Below are positions 17,912 through 27,065 of a DNA stretch of 64,000 nt, piece after piece; the first letter of the stretch is position 1; each line of letters starts with the position of its first letter. The DNA lies in contig CAJUSO010000011.1 of NCBI GenBank assembly GCA_910588965.1, forward strand, positions 9,749-73,748, in the 5' to 3' direction. This stretch comes from an uncultured Lachnospiraceae bacterium. GTDB taxonomy: Bacteria; Bacillota; Clostridia; Lachnospirales; Lachnospiraceae. The translations under genes were made by a program, and so were the position numbers. Below the pieces are notes generated by a model. It was not told the origin of the DNA. It did no database searches and saw only the letters and a list, made by a program, of their open reading frames with translations.

Positions 17912-18814
17912 ATGCTGCAGATATCAAATCTGACAAAAAGATATAAACGCAACGTTGCCCTGGATGATGTTACGTTTGCCCTTGGGAAGGGCGTGTGCGG
18001 TTTGGTTGGGGAAAACGGTGCAGGGAAAAGCACCATCATGAAAATACTGACAAGGCAGATCCGTCAGGATAAAGGGAGCATCGTATATGAGGGGGAAGCC
18101 TGGTCGGACAGGCATAAGGCCAAGGTTGGCTACCTGCCGCAGCAGTTTGATTTTTTCCGTAATTTAACGGTGTGGGAATCTATGGTTTACCTCCTGCATG
18201 TCCGGGGGATTGCCATTGCGGATGAAAAGGGGCAGATTGCAAAGTGGCTGGATTACCTGAACCTTTCTGGGGAGGCAGGGAAAAAGATAAAGGAATTGTC
18301 TGGGGGGATGAAACAGAGGCTTGGGATTGCCCAGGCATTTCTTGGGGAGCCGGATATCATACTGTTGGATGAGCCTACGGTGGGGCTGGATCCCCAGGAA
18401 CGCCTTGCCTTCCGGAATATGGTGAATGAAGTGGGCGACAATAAAACGGTATTGATTTCCACGCATATATTGGATGATGTTGAGAGCGCCTGTGAGAGGA
18501 TGGTAAGCCTGCAGGGCGGCAAGGTGATGTATGCGGGAAGCGTGGCTGGGTTTATCAAAGCAGATAAAAAGCTAGTATATTCCCTTCGGATCCCAAGGGG
18601 GGAACTGGCAGGGATAGGGGACGAAATCAGCATCATATCCATTAAGAGGGATGGGGAAGAGCTGGCTATCCGTTTTTCAGTAAATAACGGGGAGGCCTGC
18701 AGGAGTAAGGCACCCTACCGCAATGGGAGCCTGAAGAAAGAAAAAAAGAGCCTGGAGGATGCCTATATCCACCATACGTCATATTCATTTAGGAGGCAGG
18801 ACAATGGCCGTTAG
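17912..18814 (+). CDS. ABC transporter ATP-binding protein
   Basis: The 300-residue ATPase has Walker A GENGAGKST (about 33-41), a Q-loop at YLPQQFDF, signature LSGGMKQR (about 129), Walker B IILLDEPTVGLD and the H-loop STHILDD. It resembles ATPases of the ABC-2 export type. The C-terminal 60 residues are not conserved in an obvious way and end in a basic tail that runs over the start of the next gene. It heads a three-gene operon with two membrane proteins, and together they probably form an exporter or a membrane-protein regulator. Substrate unknown. A GGGAGGAAAAG site precedes the ATG. Confidence 0.9.
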   Translation: MLQISNLTKRYKRNVALDDVTFALGKGVCGLVGENGAGKSTIMKILTRQIRQDKGSIVYEGEAWSDRHKAKVGYLPQQFDFFRNLTVWESMVYLLHVRGIAIADEKGQIAKWLDYLNLSGEAGKKIKELSGGMKQRLGIAQAFLGEPDIILLDEPTVGLDPQERLAFRNMVNEVGDNKTVLISTHILDDVESACERMVSLQGGKVMYAGSVAGFIKADKKLVYSLRIPRGELAGIGDEISIISIKRDGEELAIRFSVNNGEACRSKAPYRNGSLKKEKKSLEDAYIHHTSYSFRRQDNGR

Positions 18815-20093
18815 GGAGTTAGCGCGTACATACGGGAAGGAAAGATACCGGAAATGGATTATTCTGTATTACATATTGCCAGGGGCTGCGACTTTGCTTG
18901 CACGGTGGGACGTATCAAGGATAATCTTGTCTGGGATGGCCATGGTGACTGCCCAGCAGGCTGCCGCCTTTTTTTCACAGGTAAATATCAATTGCATTAA
19001 TTATGGGTTTGGCGGCTTTCAGAAGAACCGGGCAAAGTACATATTAGGGGTATCCCTTCTGCTGGCAGTGCCGTGGTTTATGGCAGAGATAGTAAAGATT
19101 ATGATTTCCGGGATGCCTTGGCATACCGTTCTTTATGCAGCCTTAGGGTGCCTTTTTTTTACGGTATTGGGGGATGTGATAGGGGTGGCTGCAAAAGATG
19201 GGCTGGCGGCATATACGGCAATTGTGGCAGTGGCCTTCTGGCTTCTGCAGAAACCCCTGGTGCATGAATTGTACTTCCGCTATGCTTCCCCTTTGCTGCT
19301 GTTCGAAAAAAAGGAGAATGTATTCTGCATCCTAGGGATTGTATTGGCTTCTGCGGTTGGGATCCTGTTTGTCTCTGCGCGTTCTGCCAAGGGGCAGGCG
19401 AAGGCTGTGCTTTTGTACCTTGCAGGGATTGCAGCGGTAACAACAGGGGAGTCTTTTGCGGAGCAGCAGCTTGCGTCCGGCAGATGGGCCGCAGAGGAAG
19501 CCGGTGGGTATGTGTTGGAATATAAAGAATCTTTGGGGGAAGCGTACGCAGGGCATCTGGCAAGGCTGCTGCATGGGGCAGATGGGGTGCTGCAGGCATA
19601 TGGGTTTGACATAAAGACAGAACGGTATGAGGTAGGGCGCTCCATATATTTTCCGTGGGATGGGCCAAGCGCCAAGGTGTTCATGCGCCGGCAGGGCAGC
19701 AAAGTATCTGTGGATTGCTATGCGGAAACGCTGCGGAACCTTTCAGATGAAGAAATCATTGTAAGGTATTTATACGCTGTTATAAAGCCGTCTACAAGCT
19801 TCCAGGAAGTGGTCTTAGATCTGTTGGCCCAGGATGTCCCAAGCCAAGTATTAAAGAAGGAAAAGCCGGAGGAATTGCAGAAATATTCCTATGACAGCCT
19901 GGTGAACGATTACGGCTCCTGTGTGTCCCCAAAGCAATGCGTGGTGGAAGAGTGCATGTTAAAAGCAGAAGGGGAACTGTTCCGGCTTTACCAGGAACTG
20001 GGAAAAATCTCAGGCTTGCCTGAACTGGATGTGGAGGCCTTTTCAGACGGCGCTTATAAAGAGGTCTTAAGGAGGATTCAAAAGGATGGATAA
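18804..20093 (+). CDS. ABC transporter membrane subunit with large soluble C-terminal domain
   Basis: The ATG at 18804 has an AGGAGG site at 18791-18796 and overlaps the ATPase gene by 11 bases; it is preferred over the in-frame ATG at 18759. The 429-residue product has about seven membrane segments in its first 240 residues, then a soluble domain of about 190 residues rich in charged and aromatic residues. I do not recognise that domain. Its place between an ATPase gene and a second membrane gene makes it the probable permease component. Confidence 0.65.
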   Translation: MAVRELARTYGKERYRKWIILYYILPGAATLLARWDVSRIILSGMAMVTAQQAAAFFSQVNINCINYGFGGFQKNRAKYILGVSLLLAVPWFMAEIVKIMISGMPWHTVLYAALGCLFFTVLGDVIGVAAKDGLAAYTAIVAVAFWLLQKPLVHELYFRYASPLLLFEKKENVFCILGIVLASAVGILFVSARSAKGQAKAVLLYLAGIAAVTTGESFAEQQLASGRWAAEEAGGYVLEYKESLGEAYAGHLARLLHGADGVLQAYGFDIKTERYEVGRSIYFPWDGPSAKVFMRRQGSKVSVDCYAETLRNLSDEEIIVRYLYAVIKPSTSFQEVVLDLLAQDVPSQVLKKEKPEELQKYSYDSLVNDYGSCVSPKQCVVEECMLKAEGELFRLYQELGKISGLPELDVEAFSDGAYKEVLRRIQKDG

Positions 20094-20733
20094 CATGAAG
20101 GGCCTATGCCGGGCGGTATATATGGATGTGAAGCGGAATGTTGCCCTGAAGGGGGCTTTGGCTGCCGTGGCATTTTGCTATGCCGTGTTGATGGTACTTG
20201 GCAGGGGAAAAACAGAAGAAAGCGTATGGACAGCTTATGCCGTCTGCTCCATCCTGATAGCGTTATCCTTGCCGTTGGTGTATTACGCCAGGTTTTCAGA
20301 CAAAAACAGGGAAATCATGCGGACGGTTGTGCAGACAAAAACGGCTTCAGGCCTCTTGTATGGGCTTCTGTTTGACCTGTCTGCCGCAGGCATTTTTAGC
20401 ATTGCCTATCTATGCATGAGCCTAACGGCAGGGGTTGTCCTTACGGGAAATGCTATATCTGCCTGTTTGGCAGCTTCCGTATGCTTAAAGCTAGCTATCT
20501 TTATTTTGTTATGCCGAGTGTGCTTTGGTGCGGCGCAAAAATATGCGGCGGGGTTGGCCATATACTTAGTTTTGGCGGTTGGCCTGCTGATATCAAACCA
20601 TGTTTTCATAGGGGTCCTGTGCCCTTTGGAATTCCGTCTTTATGGCTCTTATTATGTTTTGGGAAAAATTACGGAAATTCTGGTATTGGCAGCCTTCCAT
20701 GCAGGGGTTTCTGTAAAGAGGCGTATGGGATAA
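20086..20733 (+). CDS. Second membrane subunit of the ABC operon
   Basis: The 215-residue protein has five to six hydrophobic segments and a basic C-terminus (SVKRRMG). Its ATG lies inside the end of the preceding gene (8-base overlap), and AGGAGG at about 20070 serves as ribosome binding site, so translation is coupled. It resembles the small second permease of ABC-2 systems in size and topology only; no specific family is recognised. Confidence 0.6.
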   Translation: MDNMKGLCRAVYMDVKRNVALKGALAAVAFCYAVLMVLGRGKTEESVWTAYAVCSILIALSLPLVYYARFSDKNREIMRTVVQTKTASGLLYGLLFDLSAAGIFSIAYLCMSLTAGVVLTGNAISACLAASVCLKLAIFILLCRVCFGAAQKYAAGLAIYLVLAVGLLISNHVFIGVLCPLEFRLYGSYYVLGKITEILVLAAFHAGVSVKRRMG

Positions 20734-20751
20734 ATCCATTTTTGGGGGAAT

Positions 20752-20793
20752 GATGCTGCCAGCAGGGAATATTGGTTTTTATCACATTGTTCT
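20752..20793 (+). terminator. Hairpin after the ABC operon
   Basis: TGCCAGCAG and CTGCTGGCA form a nine-base-pair stem around an A+T-rich loop of about 25 bases. No U-run follows, so termination is only possible. A second small hairpin (GTATGC/GCATAC) lies at about 20827-20849. Confidence 0.35.
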
Positions 20794-20915
20794 GCTGGCA
20801 CATGCTGCCCTAGCGGTATCTTTGGTGTATGCATCCTTAAAAGGCATACAATAGGGATACGTGTGGGAAATCAAATACAAAAAAATAAAAAAAATATAAA
20901 AAATAGCTGAATTAA

Positions 20916-20947
20916 TGTCACATTTTGGAAAATCTATGTGTCTAATA
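20916..20947 (+). promoter_or_regulatory. ECF-type promoter-like sequence
   Basis: TGTCACA (20916-20922), 15 bases, GTGTCTAATA (20938-20947). From memory this pattern precedes ECF sigma-factor genes in related Clostridia. Here no sigma gene follows; an ABC ATPase fragment begins within 15 bases, so the promoter seems orphaned by a deletion. Confidence 0.4.
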
Positions 20948-20948
20948 A

Positions 20949-21090
20949 GTAGAGGGGTTACAGGGAAGCATGAAACAGTGCTTAGGCCTTGCCCAGGCTC
21001 TGATGGAGGGGAGGGATATCCGGGTTCTAGCCGGGCCTTCCAATGGCCTGGGCAAGGCAGCGTTGGCCAAGATGCAGGGTGCTGAGTGCA
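20949..21090 (+). pseudogene. Remnant of an ABC transporter ATPase gene
   Basis: From about 20958 the frame reads LQGSMKQCLGLAQALMEGRD then IRVLAGPSNGLGKAALAKMQ. This is clearly the signature-to-Walker B section of an ABC ATPase, in which LSGGMKQR has become LQGSMKQC and LVLDEPSNGLD has become RVLAGPSNGLG. The Walker B aspartate and catalytic glutamate are gone. There is no Walker A region upstream (a stop lies at 20946) and the similarity fades after about 21080. It is a decayed internal fragment, not a working gene, and is closer in wording to another ABC type than to the ATPase at 17912. Confidence 0.8.
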
Positions 21091-21109
21091 GGAAAGGAAA
21101 AATGGAGGA

Positions 21110-21754
21110 TTATTTCAACAAATGGATTAGCCGGCTGGTCCCTAAGCGGCTGGCTCCAAGGCGGATAAATTTTTCTGCGTCTTCAAAAGATGCAATGCCG
21201 CCAGCGGCCTTGATTTTGACATTGCTGCCGATGTGGGCTTTCATTAAGGCCACATCTTCGAATGTGGCGCCAGAGGCGGAAAAGCCCGTGGAGGTTTTGA
21301 TGTAATCTGCACCGGCAGAAGTGACGATTCCGCACATTTTGATTTTTTCTTCCTCCGTAAGGAGGCATGTCTCGATAATTACTTTCAATACCTTGCTGCC
21401 GCAGGCAGCGCGGATCTGACGGATTTCCTGTTCGGTTTCCTGGAATTTTTTATCCTTGAGGAAACCAAGGTTAATTACCATGTCGATTTCTGATGCGCCG
21501 TTTGCAATGGCGTCTTTTGTTTCATATAGCTTGGCAGCGGTGGTGCTGTAGCCGTTGGGGAAGCCAATCACCGTGCAGATAGGCAGGTTCCCGCCCACAT
21601 ATCCTGCCGCTTGGCTGACATAAGAGGCAGGGATGCAGGCAGAGGCTGCGCCATAAGCCATGGCGTCATCCAGGATGGTGCGGATTTCTTCCCAGGTAGC
21701 GGTTGGTGCCAGTAAGGTATGGTCTACTTTTTTCAAGATTTCTTGTCTTTCCAT
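21110..21754 (-). CDS. deoC: Deoxyribose-phosphate aldolase
   Basis: The ATG at 21754 has AAAGGAG just upstream and gives 214 residues, standard for DeoC; a longer frame upstream is not family sequence. The enzyme splits 2-deoxyribose 5-phosphate into glyceraldehyde 3-phosphate and acetaldehyde in deoxynucleoside catabolism. Motifs are KKVDHTLLAPTATWEEI at the start, VIGFPNG, EIDMVINLG, the Schiff-base lysine in DYIKTSTGFS, and KAAGGI near the end. No other deo gene is adjacent. Confidence 0.95.
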   Translation of the reverse strand: MERQEILKKVDHTLLAPTATWEEIRTILDDAMAYGAASACIPASYVSQAAGYVGGNLPICTVIGFPNGYSTTAAKLYETKDAIANGASEIDMVINLGFLKDKKFQETEQEIRQIRAACGSKVLKVIIETCLLTEEEKIKMCGIVTSAGADYIKTSTGFSASGATFEDVALMKAHIGSNVKIKAAGGIASFEDAEKFIRLGASRLGTSRLIHLLK

Positions 21755-22093
21755 AGGGTTCTCCTTTTGCCGATAAAATTTAATTTCCCGCGGGTTATCT
21801 GATTTTTTGTTTCTGCCTAGGCAGGGCCTTAGGGAGCCAAACCAGGACAGCTTCCTATGCTTCTTAATTATATATGCAAAAGCTTGTTTTGGCAACTGTG
21901 CGCCTGGCAATGTTACCATTTGCTATTGTGGGGGTTTTCGTTTATAATAGGGGTATCTTTGGAAGTGCGGCGTGCGCTGGCCCAGGCAGGAGCAGCAAGG
22001 TGCAGGGAATGAGGGAAAATACCGCACAGCAGAAGAGAGAGGGGTACAGGTGAACGGTAGAGAGAAGGAAGAAGGAATGGAGGAGGAATGGAT
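21755..22093. other. Divergent region between deoC and the secreted protein gene
   Basis: There is no gene here. The promoter of the plus-strand secreted protein is listed separately. The purine-rich stretch 22000-22090 contains several GGAGG-like runs, so the exact start of the next gene is slightly ambiguous. Confidence 0.4.
21920..21948 (+). promoter_or_regulatory. Probable promoter of the secreted transglutaminase-like protein
   Basis: TTGCTA (21920-21925), 17 bases, TATAAT (21943-21948), about 140 bases upstream of the start. Confidence 0.5.
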
Positions 22094-24436
22094 ATGAAAG
22101 GAAAAAAATTTGTAACATGGCTGCTGGCATGCAGTTTGGGTTTGGGGATGGCAGGGGAACCTGCTGCTGTTTATTCCCAGGCGCTGCAGGAAGGGAAGGC
22201 CATCATGGAGCAGATTTCCGGGGAAGCGGATTCTGGAGGAAAGGAAGGAACCTGGGATGGCGTGCCAAAGGAAGATGAGGCAGCTGCCCAAAGGAAGGAA
22301 GGAACCCAGGAGGGCGTGCCAAAGGAAGATGGGGCGGCTGCCCAAGGGCAGCTTCCAGAAGAGGAGGAATCTGTCCCAGAACAGCTTCCAGAAGAGGGGA
22401 AGGCGCCAAAGGAGCGCCTGATTGCGATAGACAGCGCACGGTTCCCAGACCCAGCCTTTGCGGCATATCTGTTAGAAACGGTGGATACAGACAAGGATGG
22501 CCAGCTGTCTGCGGAGGAGGTTGCAGGTATGGTGTCCATGGATGTATCTGGGCTTGGGATTCTGGACCTAAAGGGGATTGAAGTCTTTTGGGGGCTGAAA
22601 TCCTTAGACTGCAGCCAGAATAGCCTGATTGAGTTGGATTTATCCGCCCTGGATAGGCTGGAGGAATTTGTATGTGAAGGGAATGTCCGGGTTGTGGCAG
22701 CGGAAGCAGGCAACCGGTTTGCCCTTCCCTTTACGCTTCCAGGCAGCGAGGCAAGGGTTGCCGGCCTGCGAGGCGCATCCTGGGATACATCACAGGGGAA
22801 TGGCTTTTTTACGGCATCTGCGCAGGAGGTTACTTATACCTATGATACGGGAAGCAGGTATCGGCTCCCTGTTACGGTCCAGCTGGAACAGTTTGCCCAG
22901 GATATTGCAGGGGCTTCCATTGGGAAGATTCCAGATGTTACATACACCGGGAAGGCAGTTCAGCCTCGGGTTACTTTGACATACCAAGGGAAGGCAATCC
23001 CCCAGTCTGCATACAGTGTTACTTACAAGAATAATGTGGACGCAGGGACGGCGCAGGTTACAGTTACCGGCAAAGGCGCTTATACCGGTGTCAAACAGGC
23101 TTCTTTCCGGATTTTGCCCAAGAGTATGAAAAAGCTGTCTTGCCCCAAGATTCCCAACAAGACCTATACGGGGAAGAAAATAGAGCCGTCTGTGCAGCTG
23201 AAGGACGGCAGCAAGAAACTAAAACGCAATAAGGATTATGTTATCACGTATAAGGATAACAAGCAGACGGGGAAGGCAACGGCTAAGATTACGGGGAAGG
23301 GGAATTACACAGGCACGATCCAGCGCACGTTCCAGATTTTGCCCCGCAAGGTGTCCTCTTTTAAGGCTGGGAAACGGACAGCTAACTCTATTACGCTGAA
23401 ATGGAAAAAATCCGCTTCCGTGACAGGTTATCAGGTATACCAGTACCAGCCGAAGTCCAAAAAGTATAAGAAAATAAAGACCCTAAAAGCCAAGTCTGTA
23501 TCCATGGTGGTGAAGAAGCTTGCCCCCTGTACCTCTTATAAGTTTAAAATCCGTGCGTATAAAAAATCTGGGAAATCCACTTATTACGGCGCATACTCCA
23601 AGGTGCTGAAGGTACAGACCAGAGTTTCTGCCCCCAGTTTGAGTGTGGTTTCTGAACGGAAAGGGCAGGCCAGGATTAGCTGGGGCAAAGTGAAGAAGGC
23701 CTCCGGGCTGGAGCTCTCTTACCGGAAAGGGAAAGAGGGGTTCAAAAAAATCAGCAAAGTTTCCAGGAATGTGGGGGATACGCTGTACATGTTCAAGCTC
23801 CAGGAAGGCGCCAGCTATACCTTCCGGATCCGCGCTTACCGGGAATCTGGCGGCAAAAAGGAGTATGGCCCTTACTGCCAGAGGACGGTGTCCATCAGCT
23901 CCCAGGGCTCGGCCCTGAATGGGGGGAATTATTCTCCTGGAAGCGTATACGGCCCTTCCTTGAGCCAGGCAGAACTGAACCAGGTACGGGAAAAGGTGCA
24001 GGAGTTTAAAGACCATTATATTGACGATACGATGACGGACTATATGAAGGTGAAAATGGCCCACGACTACCTGGCTTCTGTCTGCTCCTATGCGCCAAGC
24101 TGGGCTTTGAACCGGGCGAACACGGCCTGGGGTGCGCTGGTCTATGGGGAGGCGCAGTGCTCCGGTTATGCCAGGGCAATGAAGGCCTTGTGCGATGGGA
24201 TTGGGATTGGCTGTTATTACGTCCATGCAGATGCGAATTCCTCCAACCCCAGCCACCAGTGGAATGAGGTCTGTGTGAATGGGAAATGGTACATTATTGA
24301 CGTGCAGTGCAATGATTCCTCTGGCTTCTATGCCGTGTTCCTGGTGAGCGATACTACCTTTGCCCGCCAGTTTGGCACGAGTTGGGACCGGAACAGCGTG
24401 CCGCCCTGCCCAGAGGATTATAGGCCATGGCCTTAG
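22094..24436 (+). CDS. Secreted multi-domain surface protein with transglutaminase-like domain
   Basis: The ATG at 22094 lies seven bases after AGGAGG; an ATG at 22088 is too close to that site. The 780-residue product has a signal peptide (basic start, hydrophobic core at about 8-22) and an acidic low-complexity stretch with near-repeats (KEDEAAAQ, KEDGAAAQ). A DTDKDGQLSAEEV calcium-loop motif and a short leucine-rich segment come next. Two Ig-like repeats follow, each with a YTGK and a GKGxYTG motif, then two fibronectin-III-like modules. At the C-terminus a transglutaminase/protease-like fold carries Cys in GEAQCSGYARA, His in SHQWNEV and Asp in YIIDVQCND. It is probably an adhesin or peptidase-like surface protein; no sortase or S-layer anchor is visible. 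Confidence 0.85.
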   Translation: MKGKKFVTWLLACSLGLGMAGEPAAVYSQALQEGKAIMEQISGEADSGGKEGTWDGVPKEDEAAAQRKEGTQEGVPKEDGAAAQGQLPEEEESVPEQLPEEGKAPKERLIAIDSARFPDPAFAAYLLETVDTDKDGQLSAEEVAGMVSMDVSGLGILDLKGIEVFWGLKSLDCSQNSLIELDLSALDRLEEFVCEGNVRVVAAEAGNRFALPFTLPGSEARVAGLRGASWDTSQGNGFFTASAQEVTYTYDTGSRYRLPVTVQLEQFAQDIAGASIGKIPDVTYTGKAVQPRVTLTYQGKAIPQSAYSVTYKNNVDAGTAQVTVTGKGAYTGVKQASFRILPKSMKKLSCPKIPNKTYTGKKIEPSVQLKDGSKKLKRNKDYVITYKDNKQTGKATAKITGKGNYTGTIQRTFQILPRKVSSFKAGKRTANSITLKWKKSASVTGYQVYQYQPKSKKYKKIKTLKAKSVSMVVKKLAPCTSYKFKIRAYKKSGKSTYYGAYSKVLKVQTRVSAPSLSVVSERKGQARISWGKVKKASGLELSYRKGKEGFKKISKVSRNVGDTLYMFKLQEGASYTFRIRAYRESGGKKEYGPYCQRTVSISSQGSALNGGNYSPGSVYGPSLSQAELNQVREKVQEFKDHYIDDTMTDYMKVKMAHDYLASVCSYAPSWALNRANTAWGALVYGEAQCSGYARAMKALCDGIGIGCYYVHADANSSNPSHQWNEVCVNGKWYIIDVQCNDSSGFYAVFLVSDTTFARQFGTSWDRNSVPPCPEDYRPWP

Positions 24437-24462
24437 CCCTAAACCGTATTTTATGATAGGAT

Positions 24463-24501
24463 AAAGAAAGGGACTGTTTTGCAGCAGTCCCTTTCTTTTT
24501 T
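24463..24501 (+). terminator. Terminator after the secreted protein gene
   Basis: A 14-base-pair stem (AAAGAAAGGGACTG with its complement) and an eight-base loop, followed by a T-rich run ending near 24501. Confidence 0.85.
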
Positions 24502-24642
24502 CGGATTGTATGTGTGCGGATATTTGGCGGATGCCACAAGGGTTAGATACCCTGTCCCTTGGGGCGGAAAGAACAAGCAGTGATTAACTGCAAGTAAGCG
24601 GTGCCTGCGCCGGTTTGAAACAGGGAGAAACCAAAATGATTC

Positions 24643-24670
24643 TTGACAATTCCCCCAAGATGGGTATAAT
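24643..24670 (+). promoter_or_regulatory. Strong promoter of the marR-ABC exporter operon
   Basis: Perfect consensus boxes: TTGACA (24643-24648), 16 bases, TATAAT (24665-24670). The probable operator begins immediately downstream. Confidence 0.8.
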
Positions 24671-24671
24671 A

Positions 24672-24700
24672 GTTCTGTATCAAACAATTCCATACAGAAC
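24672..24700 (+). promoter_or_regulatory. Probable MarR operator
   Basis: The nine-base arms GTTCTGTAT and ATACAGAAC form a perfect palindrome around 11 bases, overlapping the predicted transcription start. A partial second copy follows, ACAATTCTATATA against ACAATTCCATACA, giving a direct repeat of about 20 bases. Binding here by the MarR protein encoded next would block the promoter; that is inference from position and symmetry. Confidence 0.65.
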
Positions 24701-24744
24701 AATTCTATATAAAACGAATGAAAGGGAGGGAGCCAAAAGACAGT

Positions 24745-25224
24745 ATGAAGAGGGAAGATATGTTGTGCTTTTGGGTTAAGACCCTGGATAACCTGTTCTT
24801 CCGGAACATGGTTGCCTATGAAATCAGCCAGGAGGGGATGGATGAGGTCACGGTCATGCATGCCTGGATCCTGGGGTTCCTCTATGAGAACCAGGAGCGG
24901 CTGATTTTCCAGAAGGATATTGAGGCAGAGTTTTCCATCGCCAAATCCACCGTGACCTGCATTGTGAAGCTGATGGAAAAGAAAGGCTATATCCAGCGGG
25001 AAGCTGTCCAGTCGGATGCACGCCTGAAAAGGCTGGCGCTGACAGACCTAGGCAGGCAGGTCCATGAGCGGCATATCAGCCACATAGATACCCTGGAAGC
25101 GCAGAGCATGCGGGGCATTGCCCCGGAAGAGATGCGGGCATTCCGTGCTGTGGCTGAGAAACTAAAGCGGAACCTGGAAGAAGATATTGCACGTTATTAT
25201 CCCAAAATGCCCAAGAAGAAATAA
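24745..25224 (+). CDS. MarR family transcriptional regulator
   Basis: The winged-helix protein is 159 residues long from the ATG at 24745, with a GGGAGGG site rather far upstream; the ATGs at 24718 and 24760 are alternatives. The DNA-binding core is visible in IFQKDIEAEFSIAKSTVTCIVKLMEKKGYI, followed by a wing (SDARLKRLALTDLG) and long terminal helices for dimerisation. Its own promoter carries a palindrome, and two ABC exporter genes follow, the usual layout for an autoregulated repressor that is released by a toxic compound. The inducer is unknown. Confidence 0.9.
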   Translation: MKREDMLCFWVKTLDNLFFRNMVAYEISQEGMDEVTVMHAWILGFLYENQERLIFQKDIEAEFSIAKSTVTCIVKLMEKKGYIQREAVQSDARLKRLALTDLGRQVHERHISHIDTLEAQSMRGIAPEEMRAFRAVAEKLKRNLEEDIARYYPKMPKKK

Positions 25225-25313
25225 TGCTGGCATTTCTTTGGGAAGGGAAGGATGGTTGCTCCAGAGGCTTGGTATCTTTGGGGAAATAGATAAGGGAAAG
25301 AGGAGGATTCAGA

Positions 25314-27065
25314 ATGGTTAAAACGATTTTAAGCCAGGTCAAGGAATTCAAAAAGGATTCCTTGCTGACGCCGGCCTGTATGGTCCTGGAAGTCGTCATG
25401 GAGATGGTTATCCCGCTGCTGATGGCTGCCATTATCGACAACGGCGTGGAAAAAGGCGATATGCCCTATATTTACAAGACAGGTGCAATTATGGTTGGGC
25501 TGGCGGTGTTTGGGCTTGCAGCAGGGATGCTGGGCGCAAAATATGCCGCCCGCGCGTCTACGGGCCTTGCGAAGAATTTAAGGATGGCAATGTTTGATAA
25601 TATCCAAGGGTTTTCCTTTGCCAACATTGATAAATTTTCCACGGCAGGCCTTGTGACGCGCCTGACTACGGATGTGACGAATATCCAGAATGCATACCAG
25701 ATGATCCTGCGCATGTGCGTCCGTGCGCCGTTTAGTATGGTAATTGCTATGATCATGGCTTTCTGGATTAATGCAAAGCTGGCAAGTATTTACCTGGTTG
25801 CCGTGGTCCTGCTGGGGGCGAGCCTCTTTTTTATTATGGGGAAGGCGACCCGTTATTTCAAGCAGATTTTCCCAAAATATGACGACATGAACGCCAGCGT
25901 CCAGGAAAATGTGTCGGCTATCCGGGTGGTCAAGGCTTATGTGCGGGAAGGCTATGAGAACGGGCGCTTTACGAAAGCCAGCGGCAATATCTACAAGATG
26001 TTCAGCAAGGCCGAGAACATCCTTACCTGGAATGCGCCGCTGATGCAAGTGACGGTCTATGGCTGCATCCTTGCCATTAGCTGGCTGGGGGCTAAGATGA
26101 TTGTCACAGACGCCCTGACCACCGGCCAGCTGATGAGCCTGATGGCTTACTGTATGAATATCCTGATGAGCCTGATGATGCTGTCTATGATTTTTGTCAT
26201 GGTCACCATGAGCACGGCCAGCGCAGAGCGTATTGCGGAGGTCATACAGGAGGAGAGCACCTTGTCAAACCCCTCGGATCCCATCCGGGAAGTGCCGGAC
26301 GGAAGCATTGTGTTCGACCATGTGGATTTTGCTTACCGCGAGAATAGCGGGGAGCCTGTGCTGAAGGATATCAGCCTGCATATCCATGCGGGGGAGACCA
26401 TTGGCATTATCGGCGGTACGGGAAGCGCCAAATCAAGCCTGGTAAGCCTGGTTAGCCGCCTCTATGACGTGACAGGGGGAAGCGTATCTGTCGGCGGCAT
26501 CAATGTAAAAGAATATGACATGGAACAGCTGCGGAACCAGGTGGCCGTGGTGCTCCAGAAGAATGTGCTGTTTTCGGGCACAATCTTAGAGAACCTGCGC
26601 TGGGGCGATAAAAACGCCACAAAGGAGGAATGCGTCCGTGCCTGCCAGATGGCATGCGCCGATGAATTTATCCAGCAGCTTCCAGACAAATATGACACTT
26701 ATATCGAGCAAGGGGGCAGCAATGTGTCCGGCGGGCAGAAGCAGCGCCTGTGCATTGCCAGGGCTTTGCTGAAGAAGCCGAAAATCCTGATCCTGGATGA
26801 TTCCACCAGCGCTGTGGATACCGCTACGGACAGTAAAATCCGCAAGGCCTTTGCTACGGAAATCCCAAATACCACCAAGCTGATCATTGCCCAGCGTATT
26901 TCCAGCGTGCAGGATGCGGACAGGATTATCGTCATGGACAAAGGGCGGGTGGCAGCGTTCGGCACCCATGGGGAATTGTTGGAAACCAGTGAGATTTACC
27001 GCGATGTCTATGAGTCGCAGACTGGCGGCGGCGGTGACTTTGATGAAGAAGGAGGTGGCAGGTAA
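25314..27065 (+). CDS. ABC exporter half-transporter, first subunit
   Basis: The 583-residue type IV exporter half has six membrane helices in residues 1-310 and an ATPase domain after that. Walker A is GGTGSAKSS, the signature NVSGGQKQR, and Walker B ILILDDSTSAVD, where aspartate replaces the catalytic glutamate. This marks the degenerate ATP site seen in heterodimeric multidrug exporters. It pairs with the next gene. An AGAGGAGG site precedes the ATG. Control by the MarR repressor upstream and the pairing point to drug or toxin export; substrate unknown. Confidence 0.93.
   Translation: MVKTILSQVKEFKKDSLLTPACMVLEVVMEMVIPLLMAAIIDNGVEKGDMPYIYKTGAIMVGLAVFGLAAGMLGAKYAARASTGLAKNLRMAMFDNIQGFSFANIDKFSTAGLVTRLTTDVTNIQNAYQMILRMCVRAPFSMVIAMIMAFWINAKLASIYLVAVVLLGASLFFIMGKATRYFKQIFPKYDDMNASVQENVSAIRVVKAYVREGYENGRFTKASGNIYKMFSKAENILTWNAPLMQVTVYGCILAISWLGAKMIVTDALTTGQLMSLMAYCMNILMSLMMLSMIFVMVTMSTASAERIAEVIQEESTLSNPSDPIREVPDGSIVFDHVDFAYRENSGEPVLKDISLHIHAGETIGIIGGTGSAKSSLVSLVSRLYDVTGGSVSVGGINVKEYDMEQLRNQVAVVLQKNVLFSGTILENLRWGDKNATKEECVRACQMACADEFIQQLPDKYDTYIEQGGSNVSGGQKQRLCIARALLKKPKILILDDSTSAVDTATDSKIRKAFATEIPNTTKLIIAQRISSVQDADRIIVMDKGRVAAFGTHGELLETSEIYRDVYESQTGGGGDFDEEGGGR

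Noticed and set aside
23483..24256. 257-residue minus-strand frame inside the transglutaminase-like gene
   Set aside because: It overlaps conserved catalytic motifs of the plus-strand protein and shows no family signature.
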